62,235 bases of DNA from an uncultured Clostridia bacterium (GTDB lineage Bacteria; Bacillota; Clostridia; Oscillospirales; Acutalibacteraceae), in contig CALBNX010000024.1 in assembly GCA_937896885.1 (NCBI GenBank), positions 1-62,235 on the forward strand. Direction: 5' to 3'. A program made the translations under genes and the position numbers. Below are positions 50,006-58,762 of the stretch, one piece after another. Each line of letters opens with the position of its first letter. Position 1 is the stretch's first letter. The notes beneath the pieces are model-generated. The model had not been told where the DNA came from. It did no database searches and saw only the letters and a list, made by a program, of their open reading frames with translations.

Positions 50006-50011
50006 TTAAAG

Positions 50012-50033
50012 AACTCCCTTCGGGGAGTTTTTT
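50012..50033 (+). terminator. Terminator after pheT
   Basis: AACTCCC (50012-50018), UUCG tetraloop, GGGAGTT (50023-50029), T run to 50033. Confidence 0.93.
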
Positions 50034-50034
50034 A

Positions 50035-50068
50035 ATGCAGAATTCAGAATGCAGAATTTAGAATTTAT
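50035..50068. repeat. Short degenerate tandem repeat (GCAGAATT-type)
   Basis: The stretch is built of GCAGAATTCA, GAATGCAGAATT and TAGAATTTA. Similar GAATT-rich tandem units are common between clostridial genes. No coding or promoter role is visible. Confidence 0.5.
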
Positions 50069-50081
50069 TTTAATTTTGCTA

Positions 50082-50110
50082 TTGTTTTTTATTTATTTTC
50101 AGTATATAAT
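50082..50110 (+). promoter_or_regulatory. Promoter of the ireB operon
   Basis: TTGTTT (50082-50087) and TATAAT (50105-50110) are 17 bases apart, followed by AGGAGG before the ATG at 50141. Confidence 0.75.
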
Positions 50111-50140
50111 ATATTTAATTATTACTAGGAGGTGGCGTAA

Positions 50141-50395
50141 ATGCTTGACCCTAACAAGACAATACAGTTTTCATTAAAGGATGAGCGTGAAGAGGCTACT
50201 AAACAGACTCTTATGCAGGTTTATGACGCTTTGGTTGAAAAAGGCTATAACCCAATTAACCAGATTGTTGGTTATATTCTTTCAGAAGACCCAACTTATA
50301 TCACAACTCATAACAATGCAAGAAGTCTTATTCGCCGCCTTGACAGAGATGAGCTTTTGCAGGACCTTGTAAAAGAATATCTTAAAATCAAATAA
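50141..50395 (+). CDS. ireB: IreB-family regulatory phosphoprotein (DUF965)
   Basis: The 84-residue protein is a close match to IreB/YrzL: TIQFSLKDEREEATKQTLMQ, then VYDALVEKGYNPINQIVGYI and LSEDPTYITTHNNARSLIRR. The N-terminal threonines are those phosphorylated by the PASTA kinase IreK in enterococci, where IreB affects cephalosporin resistance. In most Firmicutes it is followed by ruvX; here a different small gene follows. Confidence 0.94.
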   Translation: MLDPNKTIQFSLKDEREEATKQTLMQVYDALVEKGYNPINQIVGYILSEDPTYITTHNNARSLIRRLDRDELLQDLVKEYLKIK

Positions 50396-50412
50396 TTAAG
50401 AGGTGTATTTTC

Positions 50413-50700
50413 ATGGCTAAAAACGAAAAATTCCTCACTTATAAAGGCAAGCCTTTAGTTCGTAACGGCAACACCCTTTATTATGGCGACCCGTCAGAAA
50501 AATATGTTATTATGATGCAGATTCTTGCAACTAAACCAGTTGACGATGTTGAAGTTGCTTCAAAAGTTTCAATTCAGCTTCTTAACACTGACCCTGATGT
50601 TAGTCCCCGTGAGAGAATTGTTAAATCAAGTGAGAAAAAAGGTCTTTATGCAGCAATGGATATTGCAGAAGTGTGGCTCACACGCGCATTGGCTAACTAA
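50413..50700 (+). CDS. Small conserved-looking protein of unknown function
   Basis: I do not recognise this 95-residue soluble protein (begins AKNEKFLTYKGKPLVRNGNT). It has no membrane segment or cysteine motif. The mix of strand-like N-terminal and helical C-terminal parts suggests a small alpha/beta fold. AAGAGGTG precedes the ATG, 17 bases after ireB, and a strong terminator follows, so it is very likely a real co-transcribed gene. It occupies the place usually held by ruvX. Confidence 0.7.
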   Translation: MAKNEKFLTYKGKPLVRNGNTLYYGDPSEKYVIMMQILATKPVDDVEVASKVSIQLLNTDPDVSPRERIVKSSEKKGLYAAMDIAEVWLTRALAN

Positions 50701-50710
50701 TTAACAAGCA

Positions 50711-50740
50711 AAACGGTGGATTAAATATCCGCCGTTTTTT
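50711..50740 (+). terminator. Terminator after the ireB operon
   Basis: AAACGGTGGAT (50711-50721) pairs with ATCCGCCGTTT (50727-50737), followed by a T run. It stands only ~27 bases before the phosphoribosyltransferase start, so it may also act as an attenuator for that gene. Confidence 0.88.
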
Positions 50741-50766
50741 ATTTTTAAATGGAAGGGAAAATGGAT

Positions 50767-51318
50767 ATGTTTCACAAAATGAATATTGCAGGGCTTGACA
50801 GGTATTTACCACTTTGCCCACTTAATGACGAACTCAACATTGCAGGATTTGTAATTTTCGGTGACCCTGAACTTACAACTGCTTGCGCAAAAGAATTGCT
50901 CAAAAAAGCACCCGAATATGACTACATAATCACAGCAGAAGCAAAAGGTATTCCACTTGCACACGAAATGGCAAGACTTCAGAATAATGAAAAATACTTT
51001 GTTGCTCGCAAAAAGCCAAAGCTTTATATGACAGGTGTTTTCGAGTCAACTGTTAATTCAATCACAACAAAGGGTGAGCAAAAGCTCTATCTTGACAAAG
51101 CAGATGCAGAGCTTATGAAGGGTAAGAAGATTCTTATCGTTGACGATGTTGTATCTCTCGGCGAATCACTTAAAGCAGTTGAAAAACTTGTTAATGATGC
51201 GGGTGGTATTGTTTGTGGTAGAATGTTTATTCTCGCTGAAGGTGATGCCGCAAAGCGTGATGACATTATCTTCCTTGAGGAATTACCATTATTCACAAAA
51301 GACGGGAAAGCGATATAA
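50767..51318 (+). CDS. Adenine/xanthine-type phosphoribosyltransferase
   Basis: The 183-residue protein is a type I PRTase with the PRPP motif ILIVDDVVSLGESLKAVEKL (about residues 121-140), the ITAEAKGIPLAHEMAR region as in Apt/Xpt enzymes and FVARKKPKLYM. It would salvage a purine base with PRPP. I prefer the ATG at 50767, nine bases from AAGGG; 50761 and 50749 are poorly spaced or overlap the site. Whether adenine or xanthine is the substrate is uncertain. Confidence 0.82.
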   Translation: MFHKMNIAGLDRYLPLCPLNDELNIAGFVIFGDPELTTACAKELLKKAPEYDYIITAEAKGIPLAHEMARLQNNEKYFVARKKPKLYMTGVFESTVNSITTKGEQKLYLDKADAELMKGKKILIVDDVVSLGESLKAVEKLVNDAGGIVCGRMFILAEGDAAKRDDIIFLEELPLFTKDGKAI

Positions 51319-51322
51319 AATT

Positions 51323-51347
51323 AAGGAGAGTGAAATTCACTCTCCTT
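51323..51347. terminator. Bidirectional terminator between convergent genes
   Basis: AAGGAGAGTGAA (51323-51334) and TTCACTCTCCTT (51336-51347) are perfect 12-bp arms, followed by TTCTTTTT on the forward side. It separates the phosphoribosyltransferase gene and queH. Confidence 0.88.
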
Positions 51348-51380
51348 TCTTTTTGCAACAAATTGAATTTGCTAAATTCA

Positions 51381-52001
51381 TTATTCTTCTATTTCAGATT
51401 TTCTTTTTGAATACACGCAACCGCAATAATTCTGTCGATATAGGTTATATTCTTTGCTTAATTCTATTGACCGTTTATATCCTTCTTTTTTCTTAAAATC
51501 TGATGGCAACCATTGTATGTTATATTCTTCTGCCAATTCAAGCCCTATTTCATTGATTTTCTGTGCATCTTTAAGTGGACTTATTGTAAGGGTTGTTGTG
51601 AAGAAATCAAAGTTATTTTTAACTGTTTCTTGTGCTGTTTTCTCAAGTCGCAAGCGATAGCATTTGAAGCATCGTTCACCACACTCACGACAATCCTCAA
51701 GCCCCTTTGCCATCTCATAAAACTTTTCACTTTCGAAATCGCAATCAAGCATTTTTACAGGATATTTTGTATCTATTTTCCCTATTAATCGTTTCTGCTC
51801 TGCTTTGCGCTTTTCGTATTCAGTTTCAGGATAAATATTAGGGTTATAATAAAGCACAGTAATCGAGAAATACTGTGACAGATACTCAATGCAATAACTA
51901 CTGCAAGGGGCACAACAAGAATGGAGAAGAAGTGTTGGCACTTTATCCCCTAAATTTTCAATAATTTTATCAAGTTGTTTCTGGTAGTTTTGTTTTTGCA
52001 T
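51381..52001 (-). CDS. queH: Epoxyqueuosine reductase QueH
   Basis: The 206-residue protein carries the QueH (former DUF208) signature: LLLHSCCAPCSSYCIEYL with adjacent cysteines, YYNPNIYPETEYEKRK, and CRECGERCFKCYRLRLEKTA, plus the C-terminal YRQNYCGCVYSKR. It performs the last step of queuosine synthesis in tRNA, in place of the unrelated QueG. No other queuosine genes are in the window. It is on the reverse strand after the CNNM gene, with a terminator-repeat between them. Confidence 0.93.
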   Translation of the reverse strand: MQKQNYQKQLDKIIENLGDKVPTLLLHSCCAPCSSYCIEYLSQYFSITVLYYNPNIYPETEYEKRKAEQKRLIGKIDTKYPVKMLDCDFESEKFYEMAKGLEDCRECGERCFKCYRLRLEKTAQETVKNNFDFFTTTLTISPLKDAQKINEIGLELAEEYNIQWLPSDFKKKEGYKRSIELSKEYNLYRQNYCGCVYSKRKSEIEE

Positions 52002-52015
52002 TTTTTATTCCTTTA

Positions 52016-52042
52016 ACAAAAAGGGCGATTCGTGAATCGCCC
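52016..52042 (-). terminator. GGGCGATT palindrome acting as terminator, copy A
   Basis: GGGCGATTC (52023-52031) and GAATCGCCC (52034-52042), followed on the reverse strand by TTTTT. A related palindrome with the same AAAACAAAAT flank occurs at 53592-53620, so this is both a terminator and a member of a dispersed repeat. Confidence 0.8.
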
Positions 52043-52054
52043 CTACATTTTGTT

Positions 52055-53434
52055 TTAATCTTCTTTTCTATTGAAGAAGCGTCTTTCTTCAACTTCTTCT
52101 TTCTTTTCTACTGGAAGAATTTCAACCTTGACTTTACCGATACGGCGTTCTTCAACATTGAGAACTGTAAATTTCACATTTTCAAACTGAACTTCGTTCA
52201 TTTCGCCATCCTGTGGCAAAAAGCCAAGCACGCTGATAATATAGCCGCCGATTGTGTCATAATCACCTTCAGGAAAATTCTTTCCTGTATGTTCTTCGAC
52301 TTCTTCGATATCAGTTATACCATCCACTTCGAAAACTGTATCATTAATGATTGAGATTTCTTCGTCTTCCTGGTCATATTCGTCCTGAATATTACCAACA
52401 ATAGATTCAAGCACATCTTCAAGTGTTACGATACCTGCTGTGCCACCGTATTCGTCAATAACAACAGCCATCTGTACTCTCTTTTCTGTCATTTCAGTAA
52501 AGAGTTCACCGCAACGCTTTGTTTCTGGCACATAATATGCAGGTCGCATCATATCTTTAACTGTTTTTGTCTTTGGAAGATTTGTTCCCACATATTTAAG
52601 GAAGTCTTTAATATAAACAATACCGATAATATTGTCGGGGTCTTCTTTATAAACAGGAATTCTTGAAAATCCGTTTTCGATTGAGAGTTTAACAGCTTCA
52701 CTGAGCGGCTCTTCTTCGTCAACACAAACCATATCAGTACGGTGAGTCATAATATCAGCAACATCAATATCATCAAACTCGAATATATTATTAATCATTT
52801 CGATTTGAGTGTCTTCGATAACACCTTTTTCGCCACCAACGTCAACCATCATTCTAATTTCTTCTTCTGTTACAACTTCTTCGTCAGCGTGTGGGTCAAT
52901 ACCAATAAGGCGCAACACACCGTTAGTTGAAAGAGCTAAGAATTTAACAACAGGTCTTGTAACCTTTGCAACGAAAACAAGAATTGGTGCTGCCATAAAT
53001 GCCATTTTTTCAGGCTTATTCATAGCTATTTTCTTTGGTACAAGTTCACCTAAAACAAGTGAGAAATATGACATAATAAGCGTAATCACAACTGTTGAAA
53101 ATCCGCTGATTACACCAACAGGAATAACATTCACAATGCTTGTTTTCGCAATCGCATTAGAAAGCATTTCTGCGAACGACTGTGCAGCAGTCGCAGATGT
53201 CAAAAACCCTGCTAATGTAACACCAATCTGGATTGTTGAAAGGAATGAACTTGTGTTTTCTGTTAGTTTTTGAATTTGTTTTGCTTTTTTGTTACCCTCA
53301 CTAGCCATTTTATCAATTTTGTTATCGTTAAGAGTAACAATTGCCATTTCTGACATTGAGAAGAATGCATTGACAAAAATCAATGCGAAAAGAGTTACTA
53401 TTTTAAGAATAATACTCCCGGGGTCCGTGCCCAT
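52055..53434 (-). CDS. CNNM/CBS-pair membrane protein (HlyC/CorC family)
   Basis: The 459-residue protein has an N-terminal CNNM (DUF21) domain with about four membrane helices (FVNAFFSMSEMAIVTLND, GVTLAGFLTSATAAQSFAE), a CBS pair (about 215-345; MTHRTDMVCVDEEEPL, VVIDEYGGTAGIVTLEDVLE) and a C-terminal CorC_HlyC transporter-associated domain. Often annotated hemolysin, these are now viewed as Mg2+ or Na+/Mg2+ transport proteins. The ribosome site before the ATG at 53434 is weak. Confidence 0.9.
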   Translation of the reverse strand: MGTDPGSIILKIVTLFALIFVNAFFSMSEMAIVTLNDNKIDKMASEGNKKAKQIQKLTENTSSFLSTIQIGVTLAGFLTSATAAQSFAEMLSNAIAKTSIVNVIPVGVISGFSTVVITLIMSYFSLVLGELVPKKIAMNKPEKMAFMAAPILVFVAKVTRPVVKFLALSTNGVLRLIGIDPHADEEVVTEEEIRMMVDVGGEKGVIEDTQIEMINNIFEFDDIDVADIMTHRTDMVCVDEEEPLSEAVKLSIENGFSRIPVYKEDPDNIIGIVYIKDFLKYVGTNLPKTKTVKDMMRPAYYVPETKRCGELFTEMTEKRVQMAVVIDEYGGTAGIVTLEDVLESIVGNIQDEYDQEDEEISIINDTVFEVDGITDIEEVEEHTGKNFPEGDYDTIGGYIISVLGFLPQDGEMNEVQFENVKFTVLNVEERRIGKVKVEILPVEKKEEVEERRFFNRKED

Positions 53435-53591
53435 GTGACAAAACCGTCCTTATAAAAAATATAGAGATATATATAAAATATCAATATGTATTTTATAACA
53501 AAATATACCTTTTGTCAAATGCAGTACATTGCGCCCTAAAACCAGTCATACAAATTGGGCTTGTCTGGATGTTTTTTTGGAACAAAATTGT

Positions 53592-53620
53592 ATAGGGGCG
53601 ATTTCACTAATCGCCCCTAT
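53592..53620. terminator. GGGGCGATT palindrome acting as terminator, copy B
   Basis: ATAGGGGCGATT (53592-53603) pairs perfectly with AATCGCCCCTAT (53609-53620), with T-rich sequence on both sides. It follows the Xre-regulator gene and shares sequence and flank with copy A. The remaining gap 53435-53591 contains only an imperfect CCAG/CTGG hairpin. Confidence 0.75.
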
Positions 53621-53626
53621 TTTGTT

Positions 53627-54190
53627 TTATTTTTTAATTACTGATATGTAAATATGTGCTGGGATGAGAAGAAAGGCTATCCAAGCGATATTCCAAAGTG
53701 AGAACAACATTCCCAACAACACATAGACTGATGCTGTTGCCAATATGGTTGAAGCTGTTGTCAATACAATTCTGGCAACACGTTTTGACATAGTTTTTGA
53801 TGCAGAATAGAGTGTGAATGATAATACCAATGTAAAGAGCACCCATGCTGTTGCCCACCATTTGCCACCCATAGCTATTCCACCAACTGCATAAACTGCA
53901 ACTGCAACAAGAAAGAATATTGGTGATAATTTCAAAAGTTTATTATCTTTTTTCTCTGTTGCTTTTTCAGTCTTTTCTACTTTGACAGTTTCGTTACCTA
54001 ACAACTCGTCAAGACTCATTCCATAAAGTTCTGCGAGTGCTATGAGATTATCTGTATCAGGTGAAGCCTCTGCTCTCTCCCATTTTGAGATTGACTGGCG
54101 ACTTAAACCCAATTTTTCGGCTAATGCTTCTTGGGATAATTTATTCTCTTTTCTAAGCGTAACAAGGCGGTCTGCGAGTTTAATATTCAT
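53627..54190 (-). CDS. Xre-type regulator with membrane domain
   Basis: The 187-residue protein has an N-terminal HTH_3 domain (about 1-62; LVTLRKENKLSQEALAEKLG then LSRQSISKWERAEASPDTDN) and, after a lysine/glutamate linker, three or four hydrophobic segments (about 87-185). Membrane-bound Xre regulators of this kind are common in clostridia; the signal and targets are unknown. Its ATG overlaps the stop of the upstream mltG-like gene by one base (TAATG). Confidence 0.88.
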   Translation of the reverse strand: MNIKLADRLVTLRKENKLSQEALAEKLGLSRQSISKWERAEASPDTDNLIALAELYGMSLDELLGNETVKVEKTEKATEKKDNKLLKLSPIFFLVAVAVYAVGGIAMGGKWWATAWVLFTLVLSFTLYSASKTMSKRVARIVLTTASTILATASVYVLLGMLFSLWNIAWIAFLLIPAHIYISVIKK

Positions 54191-55104
54191 TAAGCTGCAC
54201 CCCCTGTTAATCTATCTTTATTTTCGTTCCAGAATTTTGAATGTTCTTCATAGGTTTCTGAATATTTGGACTCATAGGGTGGGACTGTGCCGATTATAAA
54301 ATAGAGATAGTTTGTATCAGCAGGATTAAGTGCTGCCTCAATTGATGCCATTCCCGGACTACAGATTGGTCCCGCCATAAGTCCGTCACAGCGATAAGTA
54401 TTATAATAGTATTTAAAATGGTCAATTTTGTCAGGATAAATATATTCAATTACACCTGTGCAATATTTAACTGTCGGGTCGCATTGAAACTTCATTTTCT
54501 TATCGAGGCGATTGTGAAGAACCGATGAAATCATTGGTCTGTGTTCAGGCAAAAAGGCTTCTTTCTCGATAAGTGACGCCAAAGTGAGCAACTGATGAAG
54601 GTTAAAGCCACTATTTCTAACACTCATCATAAATGTATCGTTAAACTTCTGTTTTGTTCCATTCAAGAACATTTTGATAATATCTTTTGCGGTTGCATTT
54701 TCAGGAATATCATAAGTGAGTGGGAAGAAATAGCCTTCAAGATAGAAACACACATTCTTCGCACTCTGCAAGTCATTCAAAAATGGATACTGTGTCAAAT
54801 CAAGCCAATCTTTATAGCTTTGACAAGCGTCAATAAACTCTTTTGATGTGCAAAGACCCTTATCTTCTAAAAGCCAAGAGATTTTCACAAGAGTATAACC
54901 TTCAGGTATTGTGACTTTTACTGTTGGGACTTGTGTTGTGCTTTCTGTTGTTGATTCGTCAGAATAATCATTTGACGGCTCATCTTTCACAGAATTTTGT
55001 GTTGTGGTGGTGCTTGAGAGTTCAAAATCTTCATCATCCTTGCAAGCAGAAAATGAGAACATGAATGAAAATATAAGCAATAGTGCAATAATTCGTTTAG
55101 TCAT
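54190..55104 (-). CDS. Second MltG-like transglycosylase, predicted lipoprotein
   Basis: The 304-residue protein starts MTKRIIALLLIFSFMFSFSA with Cys at 21 in FSAC, a lipobox, so it is lipid-anchored rather than having the cytoplasmic domain and helix of the MltG at 40130. The YceG domain has VTIPEGYTLVKISWLLEDKG, SLIEKEAFLPEHRP with the catalytic Glu and ICSPGMASIEAALNP. AAGGA stands 6 bases before the ATG at 55104, excluding the longer frame. Coupling to an Xre membrane regulator is unusual and suggests conditional cell-wall remodelling. Confidence 0.87.
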   Translation of the reverse strand: MTKRIIALLLIFSFMFSFSACKDDEDFELSSTTTTQNSVKDEPSNDYSDESTTESTTQVPTVKVTIPEGYTLVKISWLLEDKGLCTSKEFIDACQSYKDWLDLTQYPFLNDLQSAKNVCFYLEGYFFPLTYDIPENATAKDIIKMFLNGTKQKFNDTFMMSVRNSGFNLHQLLTLASLIEKEAFLPEHRPMISSVLHNRLDKKMKFQCDPTVKYCTGVIEYIYPDKIDHFKYYYNTYRCDGLMAGPICSPGMASIEAALNPADTNYLYFIIGTVPPYESKYSETYEEHSKFWNENKDRLTGGAA

Positions 55105-55156
55105 AGTAAATCCTTTATTTTTAAAAATATATACTACTATAATACAATAAATCCTA

Positions 55157-55196
55157 TAAAAAAACAAGACGGACAGCATATTTCTATACTGTCCGT
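55157..55196 (-). terminator. Terminator of the hydrogenase operon
   Basis: ACGGACAG (55169-55176) pairs with CTGTCCGT (55189-55196); on the reverse strand a TTTTTTT run follows. Confidence 0.92.
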
Positions 55197-55213
55197 CATT
55201 ATTAATTCAGAAA

Positions 55214-56947
55214 TTAATATTTCTTTCTTGCCACATATGAAGTATGAAGAATTTCGTGAGCCTTATGGCTACCTGGTTTGCCAAGGTACTCTGTATAAAG
55301 AGTCTTGATAGCTTCATTTTCGTGTGACTTTCTAACAGCATTGTTTCTGTCAGCTGTGTAAAGTGCTTCTGCACGACGAGCTTTAAGGTCAACGAAGTTA
55401 TGAACAACTGCGTGCTGAATTGGCTGACCACCACCGTTGATACAACCACCTGGGCAACCCATAATCTCAACGAAGAGATATTCGCTTGTGCCGTTCTTAA
55501 TCTGGTCCATAAGAACTTTTGCGTTCTTTGTACCACTAGCTACAGCAACTTTAATCTTCTTACCTGCAACGTCATATTCAGCCTCTTTAACGCCTTCCAT
55601 ACCACGAACTTCTGTAAAGTCAACGTCTTCGAGAGTTTCGCCTGTGAGCTTTTCAACTGCTGTACGAAGAGCAGCTTCCATAACACCACCTGTTGCACCG
55701 AAAATTGTTGATGCACCTGTGCTTTCGCCGAATGGCTGGTCAAATTCTTCATCAGGAAGATGTTTGAAGAAGATACCTGCGCTTTCAATCATACGAGCAA
55801 GTTCTCTTGTTGTAAGAGCAACGTCAACGTCAGGATAACCTGATGCGTTCTGGTTATCACGCTTTGTTTCGAATTTCTTTGCTGTACAAGGCATAATACC
55901 AACAACAAACATATTCTTAGGGTCAATGCCCATCTTTTCAGCGTAATATGTCTTCATAACTGCACCAAACATCTGCTGTGGTGATTTGCAGCTTGAAAGG
56001 TGACCAATCTGGTCTGGATAGTAATGTTCACAATACTTAATCCAACCTGGTGAGCAAGATGTAATCATTGGAAGAGTGCCACCATTCTGGACTCTTTCGA
56101 TAAGCTCATTTGCTTCTTCCATAATTGTAAGGTCAGCAGCAAAGTCTGTATCGAATACTTTATCGAAACCAAGACGACGAAGTGCTGCAACCATTTTGCC
56201 TTCAACATTTGTGCCGATGTGCATACCGAATGCTTCACCGAGTGTTGCACGAATTGATGGAGCTGTCTGAACAATAACGAACTTTTCAGGGTCGTTGATT
56301 GCTGCGAGAACTTCTGCTGTGTTATCTTTTTCAACGATTGCACCTGTTGGACAGTTAACAATACACTGACCACAAGAGATACATGAAACATCTGCGAGGT
56401 CCTTATCGAATGCTGAGCTTACGTGAGTATCAAAACCACGAGCGTTAGCACCGATAACTGAAATACCCTGCTGGTCACAAGCTGCGATACAACGACGGCA
56501 AAGGATACACTTATTGTTATCTCTAACCATATGTGCTGCTGAGTCATCAAAGTTATATTTGATGATTTCGCCATCGAATCTGCCTTCATCTTCAACACCG
56601 AACTCTTTGCAGAGTTTCTGAAGTTCACAGTTACCACTGCGTACACATGAGAGACATTTTCTATCGTGAGTTGAAAGGATAAGTTCAAGAGTCATTTTTC
56701 TTGAATGTCTTACTCTTTCTGTATTTGTGTAAATTTCCATTCCCTCAGCAACTGGGAATACGCAAGCAGTAACAAGACTTCTTGCACCCTTAACTTCTAC
56801 CATACAGATACGGCAAGCACCGATTTCGTTAATGTCTTTAAGGTAGCAAAGTGTTGGGATTTCTATACCTGCATAACGAGCAGCTTCAAGGATTGTGCTA
56901 CCCTTTGGTACAGAAAATGATTTGTCGTTAATTTTAATGTTTACCAT
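55214..56947 (-). CDS. hydA: [FeFe]-hydrogenase catalytic subunit HydA
   Basis: The 577-residue protein has a plant-type [2Fe-2S] domain (about 1-78), a His-Cys [4Fe-4S] region (RKCLSCVRSGNCELQKLCK), two [4Fe-4S] motifs (CILCRRCIAAC, CISCGQCIVNC) and the H-cluster domain with all three signatures: TSCSPGWIKYCE, MPCTAKKFE and EIMGCPGGCINGGGQP. The cytoplasmic domain set and adjacent NuoE/NuoF-like genes identify a multimeric NAD-linked, probably electron-bifurcating enzyme using NADH and ferredoxin. It is the last gene of the operon. Confidence 0.96.
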   Translation of the reverse strand: MVNIKINDKSFSVPKGSTILEAARYAGIEIPTLCYLKDINEIGACRICMVEVKGARSLVTACVFPVAEGMEIYTNTERVRHSRKMTLELILSTHDRKCLSCVRSGNCELQKLCKEFGVEDEGRFDGEIIKYNFDDSAAHMVRDNNKCILCRRCIAACDQQGISVIGANARGFDTHVSSAFDKDLADVSCISCGQCIVNCPTGAIVEKDNTAEVLAAINDPEKFVIVQTAPSIRATLGEAFGMHIGTNVEGKMVAALRRLGFDKVFDTDFAADLTIMEEANELIERVQNGGTLPMITSCSPGWIKYCEHYYPDQIGHLSSCKSPQQMFGAVMKTYYAEKMGIDPKNMFVVGIMPCTAKKFETKRDNQNASGYPDVDVALTTRELARMIESAGIFFKHLPDEEFDQPFGESTGASTIFGATGGVMEAALRTAVEKLTGETLEDVDFTEVRGMEGVKEAEYDVAGKKIKVAVASGTKNAKVLMDQIKNGTSEYLFVEIMGCPGGCINGGGQPIQHAVVHNFVDLKARRAEALYTADRNNAVRKSHENEAIKTLYTEYLGKPGSHKAHEILHTSYVARKKY

Positions 56948-56962
56948 AATTTAGCACTCTCC

Positions 56963-58750
56963 TTACTTTTTAATAATTGCGCCGAACTTACAAGAATCCA
57001 TACAAACGCCACACTTGATACATTTATTTGTGTCGATTGTGTGTGGGTTCTTAACTGTACCGCTGATAGCACCAACTGGGCACTTTCTTGAACAGAGTGT
57101 ACAACCTTTACACTGGTCAGCAACGATTTCATATTTAACAAGTTTCTTACAAACACCTGCTGGACAAGTTTTGTCAACAATGTGAGCAATATACTCTTCA
57201 CGGAAGAATTTAAGTGTTGCAAGAACTGGGTTTGGAGCAGTTTGTCCAAGACCGCAGAGTGAGTTTTCTTTGATGTAGTAGCAAAGTTCTTCAAGTTTAT
57301 CAAGGTCTTCGAGAGTTGCTTTACCATCAGTAATCTTTTCAAGCATTTCACGAAGTCTCTTTGTACCAACACGGCAAGGTGTACATTTACCGCAAGATTC
57401 GTCAACTGTGAAGTCAAGGAAGAACTTAGCAATGTCAACCATACAGTTGTCTTCGTCCATAACGATAAGACCACCTGAACCCATCATACAGCCGATTGCT
57501 GTAAGGTTATCATAGTCAATTGGTGTATCCATAAGAGAAGCTGGGATACAACCACCTGAAGGACCACCTGTCTGAGCAGCCTTGAATTTTTTACCGTTTG
57601 GAATACCGCCACCGATTTCTTCGATAACTTCACGAAGAGTAGTACCCATAGGAACTTCAACAAGACCTGTGTTGTTAATCTTACCACCGAGAGCGAACAC
57701 CTTAGTACCCTTTGATTTTTCTGTACCCATTGATGCGAACCAATCAGCACCCTTGAGGATAATCTGTGGGATATTAGCGAAAGTTTCAACGTTATTTTCT
57801 GTTGTTGGTTTGCCAAAGAGACCTTTAACTGCTGGGTATGGAGGACGAGGTCTTGGCTCACCACGGTTACCTTCGATTGATGTCATAAGAGCTGTTTCTT
57901 CACCACAAACGAAAGCACCAGCACCAAGACGGATGTGAAGGTCAAAGTCGAAACCTGAATCGAAAATATTTTTACCTAAAAGGCCATATTCTTTTGCCTG
58001 GTCAATAGCAATCTGAAGACGAGCAACTGCGATTGGATATTCAGCACGAACATAAACATAACCTTCCGTAGCGCCTGTTGCATAACCACAGATAGCCATT
58101 GCTTCGATAATGCAGTGTGGGTCACCTTCAAGAACTGAACGGTCCATAAATGCACCTGGGTCACCTTCGTCAGCATTACAAACAACATATTTCTGGTCTG
58201 CAGCGTTAGCAGCTGTAAAGCTCCATTTAAGACCTGTTGGGAATCCGCCGCCGCCACGGCCACGAAGTCCTGAATCTTTAACGATTTGAATAACCTGTTC
58301 AGGTGTATATTCAGTAAGACATTTTGCAAGTGCCTGATAGCCGTCATAAGCTATGTATTCATCAATATTCTCTGGGTCGATAACACCACAGTTACGAAGA
58401 GCAACACGCTCTTGCTTTGCATAGAATGTTGTATCATTAAGAGATTTGATTTCGTCTGGTGTTACTGTTTCATCATAGAGAAGACGAGTAACAATTCTAC
58501 CTTTAAGAAGGTGTTCTTCAACGATTTCAGGAATATCTTCAACCTTAACCTGCGAATAGAAGCTACCTTCTGGGTAAACAATCATAATTGGGCCGAGAGC
58601 ACAAAGACCAAAACAACCTGTTCTGATAACTTTGATTTCTTCACTTAAGCCTTTTTCTGCAATCTGAGTTTCAAGAGCCTCAATAATTGCTGCGCTGTTT
58701 GAAGAGGTACAACCGGTACCGCCGCAAACAAGTACGTGTGAACGATACAT
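56963..58750 (-). CDS. hydB: NADH-binding subunit HydB (NuoF-like)
   Basis: The 595-residue flavoprotein has an N-terminal thioredoxin-like [2Fe-2S] domain (GTGCTSSNS, TGCFGLCALGP), the FMN/NADH region (GLRGRGGGGFPTGLKW, NADEGDPGAFMDRS), an SLBB domain, the [4Fe-4S] motif ESCGKCTPCRVGTKRL and two C-terminal [4Fe-4S] motifs (CKGCTLCSRKCPVGAI, CIKCGVCMDSCKFGAI). It exchanges electrons between NADH, ferredoxin and HydA. AAGGAGG precedes its ATG, and it lies 15 bases before hydA. Confidence 0.96.
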   Translation of the reverse strand: MYRSHVLVCGGTGCTSSNSAAIIEALETQIAEKGLSEEIKVIRTGCFGLCALGPIMIVYPEGSFYSQVKVEDIPEIVEEHLLKGRIVTRLLYDETVTPDEIKSLNDTTFYAKQERVALRNCGVIDPENIDEYIAYDGYQALAKCLTEYTPEQVIQIVKDSGLRGRGGGGFPTGLKWSFTAANAADQKYVVCNADEGDPGAFMDRSVLEGDPHCIIEAMAICGYATGATEGYVYVRAEYPIAVARLQIAIDQAKEYGLLGKNIFDSGFDFDLHIRLGAGAFVCGEETALMTSIEGNRGEPRPRPPYPAVKGLFGKPTTENNVETFANIPQIILKGADWFASMGTEKSKGTKVFALGGKINNTGLVEVPMGTTLREVIEEIGGGIPNGKKFKAAQTGGPSGGCIPASLMDTPIDYDNLTAIGCMMGSGGLIVMDEDNCMVDIAKFFLDFTVDESCGKCTPCRVGTKRLREMLEKITDGKATLEDLDKLEELCYYIKENSLCGLGQTAPNPVLATLKFFREEYIAHIVDKTCPAGVCKKLVKYEIVADQCKGCTLCSRKCPVGAISGTVKNPHTIDTNKCIKCGVCMDSCKFGAIIKK

Positions 58751-58762
58751 TATGTTTCCTCC

